64,000 bases of DNA, taken from positions 29,625,632 through 29,689,631 of the forward strand of contig CM053243.1 of assembly GCA_028583405.1 (NCBI GenBank), in the 5' to 3' direction. Each line of letters opens with the position of its first letter. Position 1 is the stretch's first letter. Made by a program: the position numbers and the translations under genes. The notes under the pieces were generated by a model. It was not told the DNA's origin, made no database searches, and saw only the letters and a list, made by a program, of their open reading frames with translations. Below are positions 26,800 through 38,740 of this stretch, in pieces. This DNA is from Pogonophryne albipinna (taxonomy: Eukaryota > Chordata > Actinopteri > Perciformes > Artedidraconidae).

Positions 26800-27990
26800 T
26801 GTTTATTTATATAGCCCAATATTACAAATGTTACATTTGTCTCAGTGGACTTCACAGTTTGTACAAAATATCAGTATGACAATACTACACCCTCTGGCCG
26901 TAGACCCTCACATCGTACAAGGAAAAACTTCCGGAGAAAACCCACAGTTTTAAAGGGAAAAATGGGAGAAACCTCAGGGAGAGCAACAGAGGAGGGATCC
27001 CTCTCCCAGGACGGACAGACGTGCAATAGATGCCGTGTGTAAATTGAAAAGATAATACATTTGCAACATAGGTAGTCCAAATGTTTGGAAATGCATGTGT
27101 GTATAATAGGAAGATGAATCCACGAGGATATCCATCCAGGACCACGACTCAAGATCCAGGGCTCGCGATGCAGGACACAGGACCGCAGGATCATCCATGA
27201 CTCCGGATCCCAGCATATATAGACACCAAAAAGAAAGACATTTGGGGAAGCTGGGTTAATCGGAACATGAGAGTACACAGGTATAGACAGAAGAAGGAAG
27301 AAGTAAGATGTCCCCCGACAAACTAAGCCTATATCAGCAAAACTAGGGGCTGAATCTAATCAGCCCTAAATATAAGCTTTATCAAAAAGGAAGGTCTTAA
27401 GCGCACTCTTAAAAACGGATAGGGTGTCTGCCGCCCGAACACAAACTGGAAGCTGATTCCACAAATGTGGAGCTTATAAGAAAAGGCTCTGGATCCCATT
27501 GTACTTTTAGAGACTCTAGGAACAACCAACAACCCTGTATTCTTGGAACGCAATGCCCTAGTAGGACAGTAGGGTATAATGAGTTCTTTAAGGTAAGATG
27601 GCGCCTGCCCATTAAGGGCTTTGTAGGCGAGAAGAAGAATTTTAAATTATATCCTGTGTTCTATAGGGAGCCAGTGTAAGGCAGCCAGAACAGGAGTGAT
27701 GTGGTCCCTTTTCCTAACTCTGGTTAGTACACGAGCTGCAGCATTTTGAATCAGCTGAAGCGACTTGACTGACTTCTTGGTACACCCTGATAATAAAGAG
27801 TTACAATAATCCAGCCTTGAAGTAACAAATGCATGGACTAGTTTCTCTGCATCGTTTTGATGCAAGATATGCCTGATTTTTGCGATGTTACGTAGATGGA
27901 AGTAGGCGGTCCTTGAAATTGATTTTATGTGGGCGTTAAAGGATAAATCCTGATCAAATATAACACCAATATTCTTATTTCCTTATCTTT
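26732..27990 (-). mobile_element. 5'-truncated L2/CR1-like LINE (3' end only)
   Basis: On the minus strand, 27647-27865 decodes to the LINE C-terminal motif (HAFVTSRLDYCNSLLSG, LQLIQNAAARVLT, ITPVLAALHWLPI). Below it is a 3' UTR shared with the LINE at 2285-5573 (cacatcgtacaaggaaaaac, gatccctctcccaggacgga). The 3' terminus is a pure (ATTG)n tail, seen as (caat)n at 26732-26799. The 5' truncation at about 27990 lies head to head with the plus-strand LINE. Confidence 0.85.
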
Positions 27991-28026
27991 CTTTCAGGTG
28001 TAACATCTACCAATGGTTGTACATGA

Positions 28027-31000
28027 CACTCGTCTATCCCACACGCTCCACTGAGATCCAACATCTAGTTTCAGGTGGCCTGTGGAACTGCCAGTCAGCT
28101 GTTCCAAAGGCTGACTTCATCTCTGGCTACGCTTCCCTGCAGTCTCTGGATTTCCTTGCTCTCACTGAGACGTGGATTACTCCATCCAACACATCCACCC
28201 CAGCAGCTCTCTCCACAGCATATTCCTTCTCCCATACACCCAGACCCACTGGCAGAGGAGGTGGCACTGGTCTCCTGCTCTCTCCCAAATGGAGCTTTTC
28301 CCTCTTCAAGCTACCTAACTTCACTCCTTCCACCTTTGAATTCCATGCCGTCACAGTAACCCATCCTATACAATTAACCATTGTTGTTCTCTACCGTCCA
28401 CCAGGCGCCTTGGGGGACTTCTTGGAGGAATTAGATAATCTCCTCTCACACATCCCTGAAACTGGCCCTCCCGCTGTACTTCTCTGAGACTTCAACCTCC
28501 AGACAGGGAAGATAGACGAACTAACATCTCTGTTAACCGCCTTTGCTTTCTCACTGTCTCCATCCCCACCAACTCATAAAGCTGGCAATGTCCTTGATCT
28601 CATATTCTCAAGGAACTGCACTACTTCTAACCTCTCCGTAAACCCGCTCCACACATCCGATCATTTCTTCATTTCATTCTCTCTACCTCTTTCCAAACAT
28701 AACGAACTAATCTCTTCTCGTACTGCACCTGTCCGCCGTAACCTTCGTTCCCTCTCCCCCTCTACCTTTGCCTCATCGGTGCTCTCAGCCCTCCCTTCCT
28801 CTGACTCGTTCCAACTCCTGCCTCCAAACTCTGCTGCAGAAACTCTCCTCTCTACTCTCTCATCCTCTCTGGACTCTCTCTGTCCTCTCACATCTCGGCA
28901 GGCTCGTCAGTCCCCTCCTGCTCCCTGGCTAAATGACGCACTGCGTGCTAATAGAACCGTCCTTAGGGCAGCAGAGCGGAAACGGTGGAAATCCAAACAC
29001 CGTGACGACCTCCTATCCTATCAGGCTCACCTCTCCTCTTTCTCTACTTCCATCTCTCAGGCAAAAAGCACTTTCTTTCAAGATAAGATCCAATCTTCCT
29101 ATTCCAATCCCAAAAAACTATTTTCCATCTTCTCCACCCTCTTGGACCCTCCCAAAGCCCCTCCCCCCTCCTCACTTCTGTCAAGCGACTTTGTTAACCA
29201 TTTTGAAAAAAAGGTTGATGATATTCGCTCTTCTTTTTCTGACTCACCTTTACTCACCGCTGGGTCACCAGACCCTCCATCCACCCACACACTAACCTCC
29301 TTTTCCCCTCTCTCTCCAAGTGAGGTTCTTACCCTCATTACCTCTGCCCGCCCTACCACCTGTCCTCTGGACCCTATCCCTTCAAACCTCCTTCAGACTA
29401 TCGCTCCTGATATTCTACCGTTCCTCACCCATTTCATCAACACTTCTCTAACTTCTGGTCACTTTCCAAATAGTCTTAAGGAGGCAAGAGTAAACCCTCT
29501 CCTAAAGAAACCCACTCTCAACCCGTCTGATGTTATAAACTACAGGCCTGTCTCTCTACTCCCGTTCCTGTCTAAAACACTTGAACGCGCTGTCTTTAAA
29601 CAACTCTCCTGTTATCTCCATCAGAACAACCGTCTGGATCCGCACCAGTCTGGTTTCAAGGCAGGTCACTCCACAGAAACTGCTCTCATTGCTGTCACTG
29701 AGGAACTGCACACTGCCAAAGCAGCATCCCTCTCCTCTGTCATCATCCTGTTGGACCTGTCAGCTGCATTCGACACGGTGAACCATCAGATCCTCCTTCG
29801 CACTCTCCAAGAACTTGGAGTTTCAGGCTCTGCACTTTCCCTCCTCACCTCATACCTCAAAGACCGTACCTACAGAGTAACTTGGAGAGGGTCCGAGTCC
29901 GACCCTTGTCAATTAACTACAGGGGTCCCTCAGGGCTCTGTTCTTGGTCCCCTCCTCTTCTCCCTGTACACAAACTCGCTCGGATCAGTCATTAGCCCGC
30001 ATGGTTTTTCATACCAGTGCTACGCTGACGACACCCAATTAATTCTGTCCTTTCCCCGCTCAGAGACCCAGGTCGTCGCACGCATCTCTGCTTGTCTAGC
30101 TGACATCTCTCAGTGGATGTCTGCTCATCACCTCAAGCTCAACCTTGACAAGACTGAACTGCTTTTCCTTCCGGGAAAAGATTGTCCCACTCTTGACCTG
30201 ACAATCAACATCGGCACCTCTGTTGTTTCCCCGACTCAGACTGCAAGGAATCTGGGTGTGATCCTAGATAACAATCTGTCCTTCGCTGCAAACATCGCTG
30301 CTACAACCCGTTGCTGCAGATACACGCTTTACAACATCAGGAAGATTCGTCCCCAGCTGACCCAGAAAGCCACGCAGGTTCTGGTCCAGGCTCTCGTCAC
30401 CTCACGCCTAGACTACTGCAACTCCCTCCTGGCTGGTCTACCTGCATGTGCCATCCGACCTCTGCAGCTCATCCAGAATGCAGCTGCTCGTCTGGTCTTC
30501 AACCTTCCAACATTTTCCCACACCACTCCGCTCCTCCGCTCCCTTCACTGGCTTCCGGTAACTGCTAGAATCCACTTCAAGACAATGGTACTTGCGTACC
30601 ATGCTGCGAATGGATCTGGCCCTTCCTACATCCAGGACATAGTTAAACTGTACACCCCAGCGCGTGCACTACGCTCTGCATCAGCCAAACAACTCGCTGC
30701 ACCCTCGCTGCGAGGGGGACCCTAGTTCCCATCAACAAAAACACGTGGGTTTGCTATCCTGGCTCCAAAATGGTGGAATGAGCTCCCCATTGACATCAGG
30801 ACAGCAGAAAGCCTGCACATCTTCCGGCGCAGACTGAAAACTCATCTCTTTCGACTCCACCTCGAGCGATAGAATTACTAACAAAGAACTGCTAACAGAG
30901 CACTTATATACTAATAAAGGACTGGCTTATCTATAGCCAGTTGAGTAGCATTTGAAATGTTTGGCTCTATGAAACCTGATGTACTTATATGATTCTGTTT

Positions 31001-31092
31001 TCTTCAAGGTTGTGTCTTCCTGGTCGAATGTACTTATTGTAAGTCGCTTTGGATAAAAGCGTCAGCTAAATGCAATGTAATGTAATGTAATG
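28027..31092 (+). mobile_element. L2-clade LINE, copy with two nonsense codons
   Basis: It matches the copy at 40526-43659 closely from ctcgtctatcccaca to the atgtaatgtaatg tail. One frame runs from 28017 to 30870, broken only by TGA at 28485-28487, where the sister copy has GGA of the GDFN endonuclease motif, and by TAG at 30723-30725 near the C terminus. RT motifs are present: LSAAFDTVNH, GVPQGSVLGP, CYADDTQLI (YADD at 30021-30032), NLGVILDNN and SRLDYCNSLL. The 5' end is truncated relative to the sister copy, at the junction with a minus-strand LINE piece. The low divergence suggests recent activity of the family. Confidence 0.9.
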
Positions 31093-31264
31093 ACACCACC
31101 TCTTTGCTGTCCTACTAGTCAACCCTCCTGATCAGGTCCTTTCCTAAATAGTGGTACGTTTTACAGTTCAGTGTACGTTAATTTAGCAACTTAATGCTTA
31201 CCAGAATACATTGTATATTTAATACTAACATAAGCTGGTGATAGATAAATGCTGGTCTGCTGGT

Positions 31265-31610
31265 ATGCCAGCAGACAAATATTTATAAAGAAAGAAACAG
31301 AAGGGAGGAAATGATGATAGCTAGACTCAGAATAAATCACACAGCATTGAATGGTACGCTGCATGTCATGGGGAAAAGTAACAGTGACAAGTGTGGGAAC
31401 TGTGGAGTAAAAGAAGATGTAGAACATATCTTGTTACATTGTGACATCTATAAAGCTGAAAGAGAACAACTAAAGGATAACGTTTTAGAGGCAGAGAGGG
31501 AATGGAGTGTGGTTGGTATTTTGGGAACAAAAGGAGAGGGAGAAAGAGCTACCAAAAAGGCACTGTTTACCTTTAGTGAAACTGGGGTAGGTAAAATTAT
31601 CTAACATTAG
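31265..31610 (+). mobile_element. I/Nimb-type LINE C-terminal fragment
   Basis: The frame at 31311-31604 contains RLRINHTALNGTLHVMGK, then CGNCGVKEDVEHILLHC and YKAERE. The C-x2-C...EDVEHILLHC..Y..ER pattern is the cysteine/histidine motif that follows the RNase H region in I-clade and related LINEs. Nothing upstream of about 31265 matches, so this is a 3' remnant. Clade assignment is by motif only. Confidence 0.6.
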
Positions 31611-31689
31611 GTCAGGAAAGATCATAGATTATTGTTTTGTTTTATTTATTTTTATTATTATTTTTATTTCGACTGATCTCCTCTGAATT

Positions 31690-31857
31690 GTGCGGGAAAT
31701 GAAATAAATAAATGTGTATTTAAATGTACATGTAACCTATACATATTTATTGCCTCATTTATTTATTTCAGAATTTATTTCATAGGCATATTTATATATA
31801 TATTTATTTAATTATTTATGTATTTATTTATTTAATTTTGGCTTAAATGGCATTCCA
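31690..31857. repeat. Right partner of the distant inverted repeat
   Basis: Reads gaaataaataaatgtgtatt through cataggcatatttatat and ends ggcttaaatggcattcca, the reverse complement of the sequence at 24973-25165. The (TA)n tract is shorter than in the left partner. Confidence 0.65.
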
Positions 31858-32689
31858 CAGAGGAAGCAATTGCAGAGACCTCAGCGACATCCAAATGAAT
31901 ATGAGTGAGTATGTTTTTCCTATGCAACATTTTAAGTTGGTTTATAAACATGCGGTTAGAATGTGAAATTGAGAGTGTTGTAACTCGCAGAAATATCTGC
32001 AATATTTTAGCATATGGCAGCTAAGGTTGGCTAGCTGGAAAGCTAGCTAACTAACTTAATGCTAGCCAGCAGGAATACATCACAGTAGCAACCAAACAGT
32101 TTTAAATTGAATTAGAAATGACTGACTGAAATAAGTACGTTTTGACTGAAGTGAATACCCAAGTGGTTCAGACTTGTGTGTTGTGACATTTTATTGTGAA
32201 AGTGGCGCGAAGATGGCTGTTGGTCGGGTTTAGGCCGTATGTGTTTGACTGTCAGTGAGCAGGACCGGCTATTAACCGGCGGCAACTGAGCTGCCTGTGG
32301 CGGGGGAAGACAGAAGCTTGCAGATAAAGAACAGACTGTGTGATAGCAGTTATTTTAGGCACCACTAATGTTACAGGGCTAGCTTGCTAACGGTAAACCA
32401 GCTAGTGGTTGGGCGAGTGAAAGAGGGAGCGGGGCTCAGTGATGCAAATTAGTCGCTTTTCGGCGCCTCCCGCTTTTTTAAGGCTGATTTGGGTGACTTG
32501 TGTAATTCGTGGAGAACCGAAGAGTTCTCGTTTGGGGGGGGGGGTTTGGAGACGGACAACTACTCACTTCAAAAAAGAAGAAGAAATCTAGACCGCAAAA
32601 TAATTAAACCAGCGAGTTCCTGTTTTTCCTGGCCAAGGACAGGTTCCTTAAACAGAACACGTGCGTAACGTGTCTTCACGTGGTATATG
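31858..32689. other. Non-coding stretch, nothing recognised
   Basis: The stretch has fish-type gctagctaact words near 32040 and gctagcttgc near 32380, and a G run at 32536-32546. No ORF with a domain is visible on either strand. Confidence 0.4.
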
Positions 32690-33085
32690 TATGGAGTCAG
32701 ATTTGGGTCAATATTCTAGCGCGCAAAACAAGCTACTTCGAGTGGAAAATGTGCTTTTACACGCGCATGAAATGACCCCCGTGCGCAGATTAAACCCCCG
32801 CGAGCGAGACAGCCCTCTTGCTCGCTCGCGGGAGTGTCAGCCTCACTTGCTCGCGGAGTCTGTCTACGCGCGCGTGAAAAGTTTCTGACACTTTGGGGCG
32901 GAGCCACTAGACTTTGATTGACAGCTGCCAGGAAGCCCGGAGTTGCCAGGTTTGATAAATGCCTGAACTACCAAGAGCCGAGGAGTGACAGCTGCAAGAT
33001 CAGTTGGACGAGACTGAATGGTAAAGTTGTCCATAAAAAACTATTATATTCGTAATTTATATTCGTAAAGTGTACAGCTACACAG

Positions 33086-33143
<58 letters not shown>

Positions 33144-33998
33144 TAATTTGATATAAAAAAAATTACACATTAATTCTAGGAGTGCAATACTTTTACAAAC
33201 ACTCTAGTAATAATATGCATTCATTATGACAACATCATACTAGGAGTGTTCTATAGTGTGTTCAAAAAACAACTACAGAAACACTATATATTATACTATA
33301 GTTATACTATTTAAAATAATATCGGAATACTACAAAGATCTAGATACATAGTATTACTATTGAAATATTATAGGGCTACTATAGCTAATAAAATGGCATT
33401 ACATAAAAAACTATACAATAGCTGGTGAAAAATACAAACTTACTAAAGGACACTATACAACTCTTATAGTAAGTATACTATAGTAATATTATAATTTATT
33501 TATAGTTCATTTCGTAAGGGAGGTGCATACAGCAGTTTTCGACAGATACAGCCCACTCAAAAATATATTGTTTTATATAAAATTCATTAAGATATATATA
33601 TATATATATTAGCTGTACACTTTACGAATATAATAGTTTTTTATGGACAACTTTACCATTCAATCTCGTCCAACTGATCTTGCAGCTGTCACTCCTCGGC
33701 TCTTGGTAGTTCAGGCATTTATCAAACCTGGCAACTCCGGGCTTCCTTGCAGCTGTCAATCAAAGTCCAGTGGCTCCGCCCCAAAGTGGCAGAAACGTTT
33801 CACGCGCATAGACAGACTCCGCGAGGCTGACACTCCCGCGAGCGAGCAAGAGGGCTGTCTCTCTCTCTGGAGAGCGCATAGCCGCTCGCGGGAGTTTAAT
33901 CTGCGCGCGAGGGTCATTTTATGCGTGTGTAAAAGCACATTTTCCGCTCGTGGGTAGCTTGTTTTGCGCTAGAATATTGACCCAAATCTGACTCCATA
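32690..33998. mobile_element. Foldback element with about 380-bp inverted arms
   Basis: The left arm (32690 to about 33075) and right arm (about 33615 to 33998) are reverse complements over nearly their whole length: tatggagtcagatttgggtc, the CpG-rich gcgagcgag blocks, tggctccgccccaaag, tgattgacagctgc and ttatggacaactttaccatt. A 6-bp flank tatatg (32684-32689 and 33999-34004) may be the target-site duplication, though it is low complexity. The 540-bp centre is AT-rich with (TA)n (33088-33140) and actatag-type words. ORFs in the arms mirror each other and show no domain. The right arm has a ctctctctctgg insertion near 33860. Confidence 0.82.
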
Positions 33999-34004
33999 TA
34001 TATG

Positions 34005-34309
34005 TCTCGTCTGAAAGGAGTTCTGACGGAGAGCACCGGAACGCCGCTCCAGCTCTTCAAATATTGCAGTACCCATAAGGAGCCGTACACATACCGCAGT
34101 GTTTGCGTGGCTGTGTCTTTAGTTGTAAGCACAGTGGCGATCTGTTGTTATTAGCATCTGGTTAGCTAGCTCCGGTATCACTGTGGACGTTTTTGTCCAT
34201 ATGGGTCATTTTTCACTTTTCATTTTGCAATAACTTTGGTTGTGTTGGTGCAAATGGCCTGATTTTTTGTAACAAGGCTATTTTCTCGATCTATTTTGGA
34301 ATTCCAATT
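34005..34309. other. Non-coding stretch at the outer edge of the palindromic element
   Basis: Contains gtggacgtttttgtccatat near 34183, an imperfect inverted word that recurs as gacaaaaatgtcc further in. It may be the true terminus of the large element to the right. No ORF of note. Confidence 0.35.
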
Positions 34310-35100
34310 TCAATTTTTGAAATCGGTCTTTAATTCACTGTGTAACAAATCGACTACACAAATTAGTCATTCGAGACAAAAATGTCCACTGCAAATTGCT
34401 TTGATAAAAACATTATATTAAAAGGTTTTTTTCACAACCTTTTTGGGTTCAATCTTTAAAGCAACTTCCACCCTAATAGAAAATATCAAAAATGTAATCA
34501 TTTTCAGGATTTTAACCCTTTAAATGCCATTTTGAATACATGAAACCGCTGTTTTTTTCATGATGAAAACAGAGAAAATGTGTTATTTTCCAAAAAATAC
34601 ATATCTGGGGACTGGCTCTTTTTTTTATAACAGTCTTGTATATGTCAAAGATTAGCAACAAAATTGATTTTTTTGCATTATTAGTTTTTGCACAAAATCA
34701 GATTGAACAAAAAAGTTACAAATTAGTAATTCGGGACAAAGATTTCCACTTCCAAAAACTGCTCTAAAATGACAACAGATTAATATTTTTAAAACTTGTT
34801 GGGGTTAAATCTTTCAATCAACTTCAGTCCTGATCAAAAATACCAAATGTTAAATTATGTTCAGGATTTTAACCCTTGAACTGCCAGTTTGAAAACATGA
34901 ATTTGCGTTTTCTATGAAAAACATGCACAAAAAGTCAGTTATTTTCCATATGATAAATGTTGGGGGGGGTCGGCTTTTTTTTTTTAACACAGTCTTGGAT
35001 ATGTCAAAGATTAGCAACAACATTGATTTTGGTTGATTATTAGTTTTTGCACAGAATCAGATTAAACAAAAAACTCACATTAGCCACTCGCGGACAAAAA
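34310..35100. repeat. About 358-bp tandem repeat, two copies plus part of a third
   Basis: The blocks caggattttaaccctt (34506 and 34864), gtcaaagattagcaacaa (34646 and 35005) and gacaaaaatgtcc-like words (34376, 34736, 35094) recur at about 358 bp. The repeat sits outside the inverted arms and resembles sub-terminal repeats of a large DNA transposon. It is missing on the right side because that arm is broken at 38655. Confidence 0.75.
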
Positions 35101-35385
35101 TGTCCCATCCACTCCCATTATAACCACATATTTTGATCTCTCCGCCATACCGGTATAAAATCATGCATTTTGTAATGTCAGGGTTTTATATTGGAGGAAA
35201 ATAGTTAAATTTGTCCTTTTTACTGTAAAAACCAGATGTGACATTTTACCATTGAATTACATGCTTGTCATTTCTTGGTTTCTTTGCCTGTTGTATAATG
35301 GGGCCCTGACAGCCATTGGAATACATGTATGCAACTAATATGATGTAGGTGTGTTGGTATGGATGTGGAAGAGTGGTATCAGCTG

Positions 35386-35726
<341 letters not shown>

Positions 35727-35759
35727 TGTACAGTGTGTGTGCACAGAGACAACAACATA

Positions 35760-35900
35760 CAGTAGATTTGGTTTACAGCAAGTCGCAGTTTTCGCCTCAT
35801 ATCTTTCTTTCTTTCTTTCTCTCTCTCTCTTTCTCTCACTCCCTCATTCCCAAACTCATACACACTCTTACATATTAAACCTCCTTATACCTTGTGTGAG
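35760..35900. repeat. (CTTT)n/(CT)n pyrimidine tract beside the (GT)n
   Basis: A tctttctttctttctctctctctctttctctc tract; the mirrored purine tract is at 38108-38140 in the right arm. Simple sequence only. Confidence 0.6.
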
Positions 35901-36790
35901 TGATTGTGTGTGAGAATGAGACAGGAGTAAGTGTGCTCTCATGGCGTTTTGTTTTTCATTTGTGCTGTTTCATGTGTCTTTGAGGTAAACAAATGTATGA
36001 TCTTGACCCAGCTTGACCTCGATGTTTTGAATTGTTTGAACTTCAAAGTCCTTTGATAATGTCTCTTTAGCAAACAGACATACACAGCCTTACATATACT
36101 CCTTGAATTAAATAAAAACACCTGGCTGCAAAGCCAAAGCTTCAAATAAGTGTTGTTTGGCTGGATGGTCATTTCATTCCTGTGATACGCAACAAGCAGT
36201 AAGATGAAGAGGAGCTTCTCTGTGGGACAAGAGGTCTCATGCAGCCCGTAACTTCAGCTGCAGGACTCATCCTCTGAAACAGAAACACCCTGAGAAGGAG
36301 AATCTGGTGTGGATCTGAACTGTGCTTGAAAGGAGTCAGCACAAGGATAAAACACTTTTTTGCCAAATAGTTTGCCAAACAGTTCATTTATCAGATGGGG
36401 GCAGAGAAGAAGGAACAATTCTGCCCCGAATCCCACGTTGATACAGAGGAATCGATGAGGTCCTTTGCTGAGGAGGTTGAGGCGCTGCTGAGGAACTGCT
36501 GAGGAACAACAAGATGGTGATGAGGTTGAGATGTATGAAGGACTACAAAACCTTTTGGATGAAAAAAGCCTGATGTTCACTAAAGTGCTTAGTGATCCCC
36601 TCCTAAATCACACCACAAAGGGGATGATAGCACCAGAGATTGCCACAGGAGTAACAAGAATATTCGTTGCGCCGCCACGTGAAGCCATGCTTAGAGAAAT
36701 GATCAGATGCTTGTGGTGGAGTCTGATCGTTCTTCGTCTGACCCTTCCCCTGAAAGTGGAGAGGACACAGAGGATCCCATCCCATAGCTG

Positions 36791-37490
36791 CGCTACATTC
36801 CTCTGCACTATCCTATTCAATGTTTGCTCAAACATCTGTGGCATCAACATCCCTCCAGTTTGCCACCGAACGTCCCCCATGCAGGTGTGTCATGTCGACA
36901 ATACTGCTGATGATCTCAGGGGTAAAAAATAAATCAAAGAAGGATTCCACGTCATGAATTCTTATTTATGCCACTCGTAATGGCATAACGCGTGGGCCCT
37001 GAAACCAAACCTCTGGCAGCAGGAATGTAGCGCGGCGTTTCCTCGTGAGAGGGAAACCAGATTTGAAAATGTTTTGATGTCCACCCACTGCCATGACGGA
37101 CACGATCCTCCGGATAGGATAGTGCAGAGGCATGTAGTTGCGCTACATTCCTCTGCACTATCCTATCCAATGTTTGCTCAAACATCTGTGGCATCAACAT
37201 CCCTCCAGTTTGCCACCGAACGTCCCCCATGCAGGTGTGTCATGTCGACAATACTGCTGATGATCTCAGGGGTAAAGAATAAATCAAAGAAGGATTCCAC
37301 TTCATGAATTCTTATTTATGCCACTCGTAATGGCATAACGCGTGGGCCCTGAAACCAAACCTCTGGCAGCAGGAATGTAGCGCAACATTTCCTCGTGAGA
37401 GGGAAACCAGATTTGAAAATGTTTTGATGTCCACCCACTGCCACGATGGACACGATCCTCCGGATAGGATAGTGCAGAGGAATGTAGCGC
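36791..37490. repeat. Central 350-bp tandem duplication
   Basis: Two units (36791-37140 and 37141-37490) match block for block at an offset of exactly 350 bp: cgctacattcctctgcacta, gcatcaacatccctccagtt, catgtcgacaatactgctga, ccactcgtaatggcataacg. Each unit begins with tacattcctctgcactatcc and ends with the reverse complement, so the unit ends are themselves inverted repeats. Confidence 0.85.
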
Positions 37491-38209
37491 AGCTACGGGA
37501 TGGGATCCTCTGTGTCCTCTCCACTTTCAGGGGAAGGGTCGGACGAAGAAGGATCAGACTCCACTACAAACTCCACATCAGATTCTCCTTCTCATGTTTG
37601 GCAAAAAAGTGTTTTATCTTTGTGCTGACTCCTTTCAAGCACAGTTCAGATCCACACCAGATTCTCCTTCTCAGGGTGTTTCTGTTTCAGAGGATGAGTC
37701 CTGCAGCTGAAGTTAGGGGCTGCATGAGCAGAGACCTCTTGTCCCACAGAGAAGCTCCTCTTCATCTTACTGCTTGTTGCGTATCACAGGAATTAAATGA
37801 CCAGCCAGCCAAACTACACATATTTGAAGCTTTGGCTTTGCAGCCAGGTGTTTTTATTTACTTCAAGGAGTGTATGTATCGCTGTGTATGTCTGCTTGAC
37901 ATTATCAAAGGACTTTGAAGTTCAAACACTTCAAAACATCGAGGTCAAGCTGGGTCAAGATCATACATCTGTTTACCTCAAAGACACATGAAACAGCACA
38001 AATGAAAAACAAAACGCCATGAGAGCACACTTACTCCTGTCTCATTCTCACACACAAGGTATAAGAAGGTTTAATATGTAAGAGTGTGTATGAGTTTGGG
38101 AATGAGGGAGTGAGAGAAAAAGAGAGAAAGAAAGAAAGATATGAGGTGAAAACTGCGACTTGCTGTAAACCAAATCTACTGTATATTGTTGTCTCTGTAC
38201 ACACACACT

Positions 38210-38287
<78 letters not shown>

Positions 38288-38655
38288 CTCAGCTGATACC
38301 ACTCTTCCACATCCATACCAACACACCTACATCATATTAGTTGCATACATGTATTGCAATGGCTGTCAGGGCAATATATTATACAACAGGCAAAGAAACC
38401 AAGAAATGACAAGCATGTAATTCAATGGTAAAATGTCACATCTGGTTTTTACAGTAAAAAGGACACATTTAACTATTTTCCTCCAATATAAAACCCTGAC
38501 ATTACAAAATGCATGATTTTATACCGGTATGGCGGAGAGATCAAAATATGTGGTTATAATGGGAGTGGATGGGACATTTTTGTCCGCGAGTGGCTAATGT
38601 GTGAGTTTTTTGTTTAATCTGATTCTGTGCAAAAACTAATAATCAACCAAAATCA
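37490..38655. repeat. Right arm of the large palindromic element
   Basis: This is the reverse complement of the left arm as far as accaaaatcaatg, where it is cut by the IS630-like end at 38656. Its dinucleotide tract is (AC)n of 74 bp against 335 bp in the left arm. Numerous single-base differences show the arms have diverged since they were formed. Confidence 0.8.
38212..38285. repeat. (AC)n microsatellite in the right palindrome arm
   Basis: About 37 ac units at the position mirroring the 335-bp (GT)n of the left arm, with the same flanks (tactgtatattgttgtctct and agctgataccactcttcc). Confidence 0.95.
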
Positions 38656-38734
38656 ATGTTTTGCTCTTTGAGTGTCAGTTAAAATAATTGTGCTTTATGT
38701 ATAATTTTAGTGTGTTAGCAATCGAGAAAAACTG
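38656..38734. mobile_element. Terminal fragment of the IS630-like family
   Basis: About 79 bp (atgttttgctctttgagtgt to gcaatcgag aaaaactg) match the right end of the copy at 46192-47638 almost perfectly. It directly follows the broken right arm of the palindromic element and is followed by ca rather than the expected ta, so it is a truncated or chimeric insertion edge. Confidence 0.75.
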
Positions 38735-38740
38735 CAACTA

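Noticed and set aside
28127..29359. Antisense ORFs within the L2 LINE copies (also 40711-42396)
   Set aside because: They overlap the endonuclease/RT frame on the opposite strand, show no domain and appear identically in both copies simply because the copies are similar.
32661..32907. Short ORFs in the foldback arms as a possible gene
   Set aside because: They are mirrored in the other arm (33643-33957) and have no domain; they are a by-product of CpG-rich repeat sequence.
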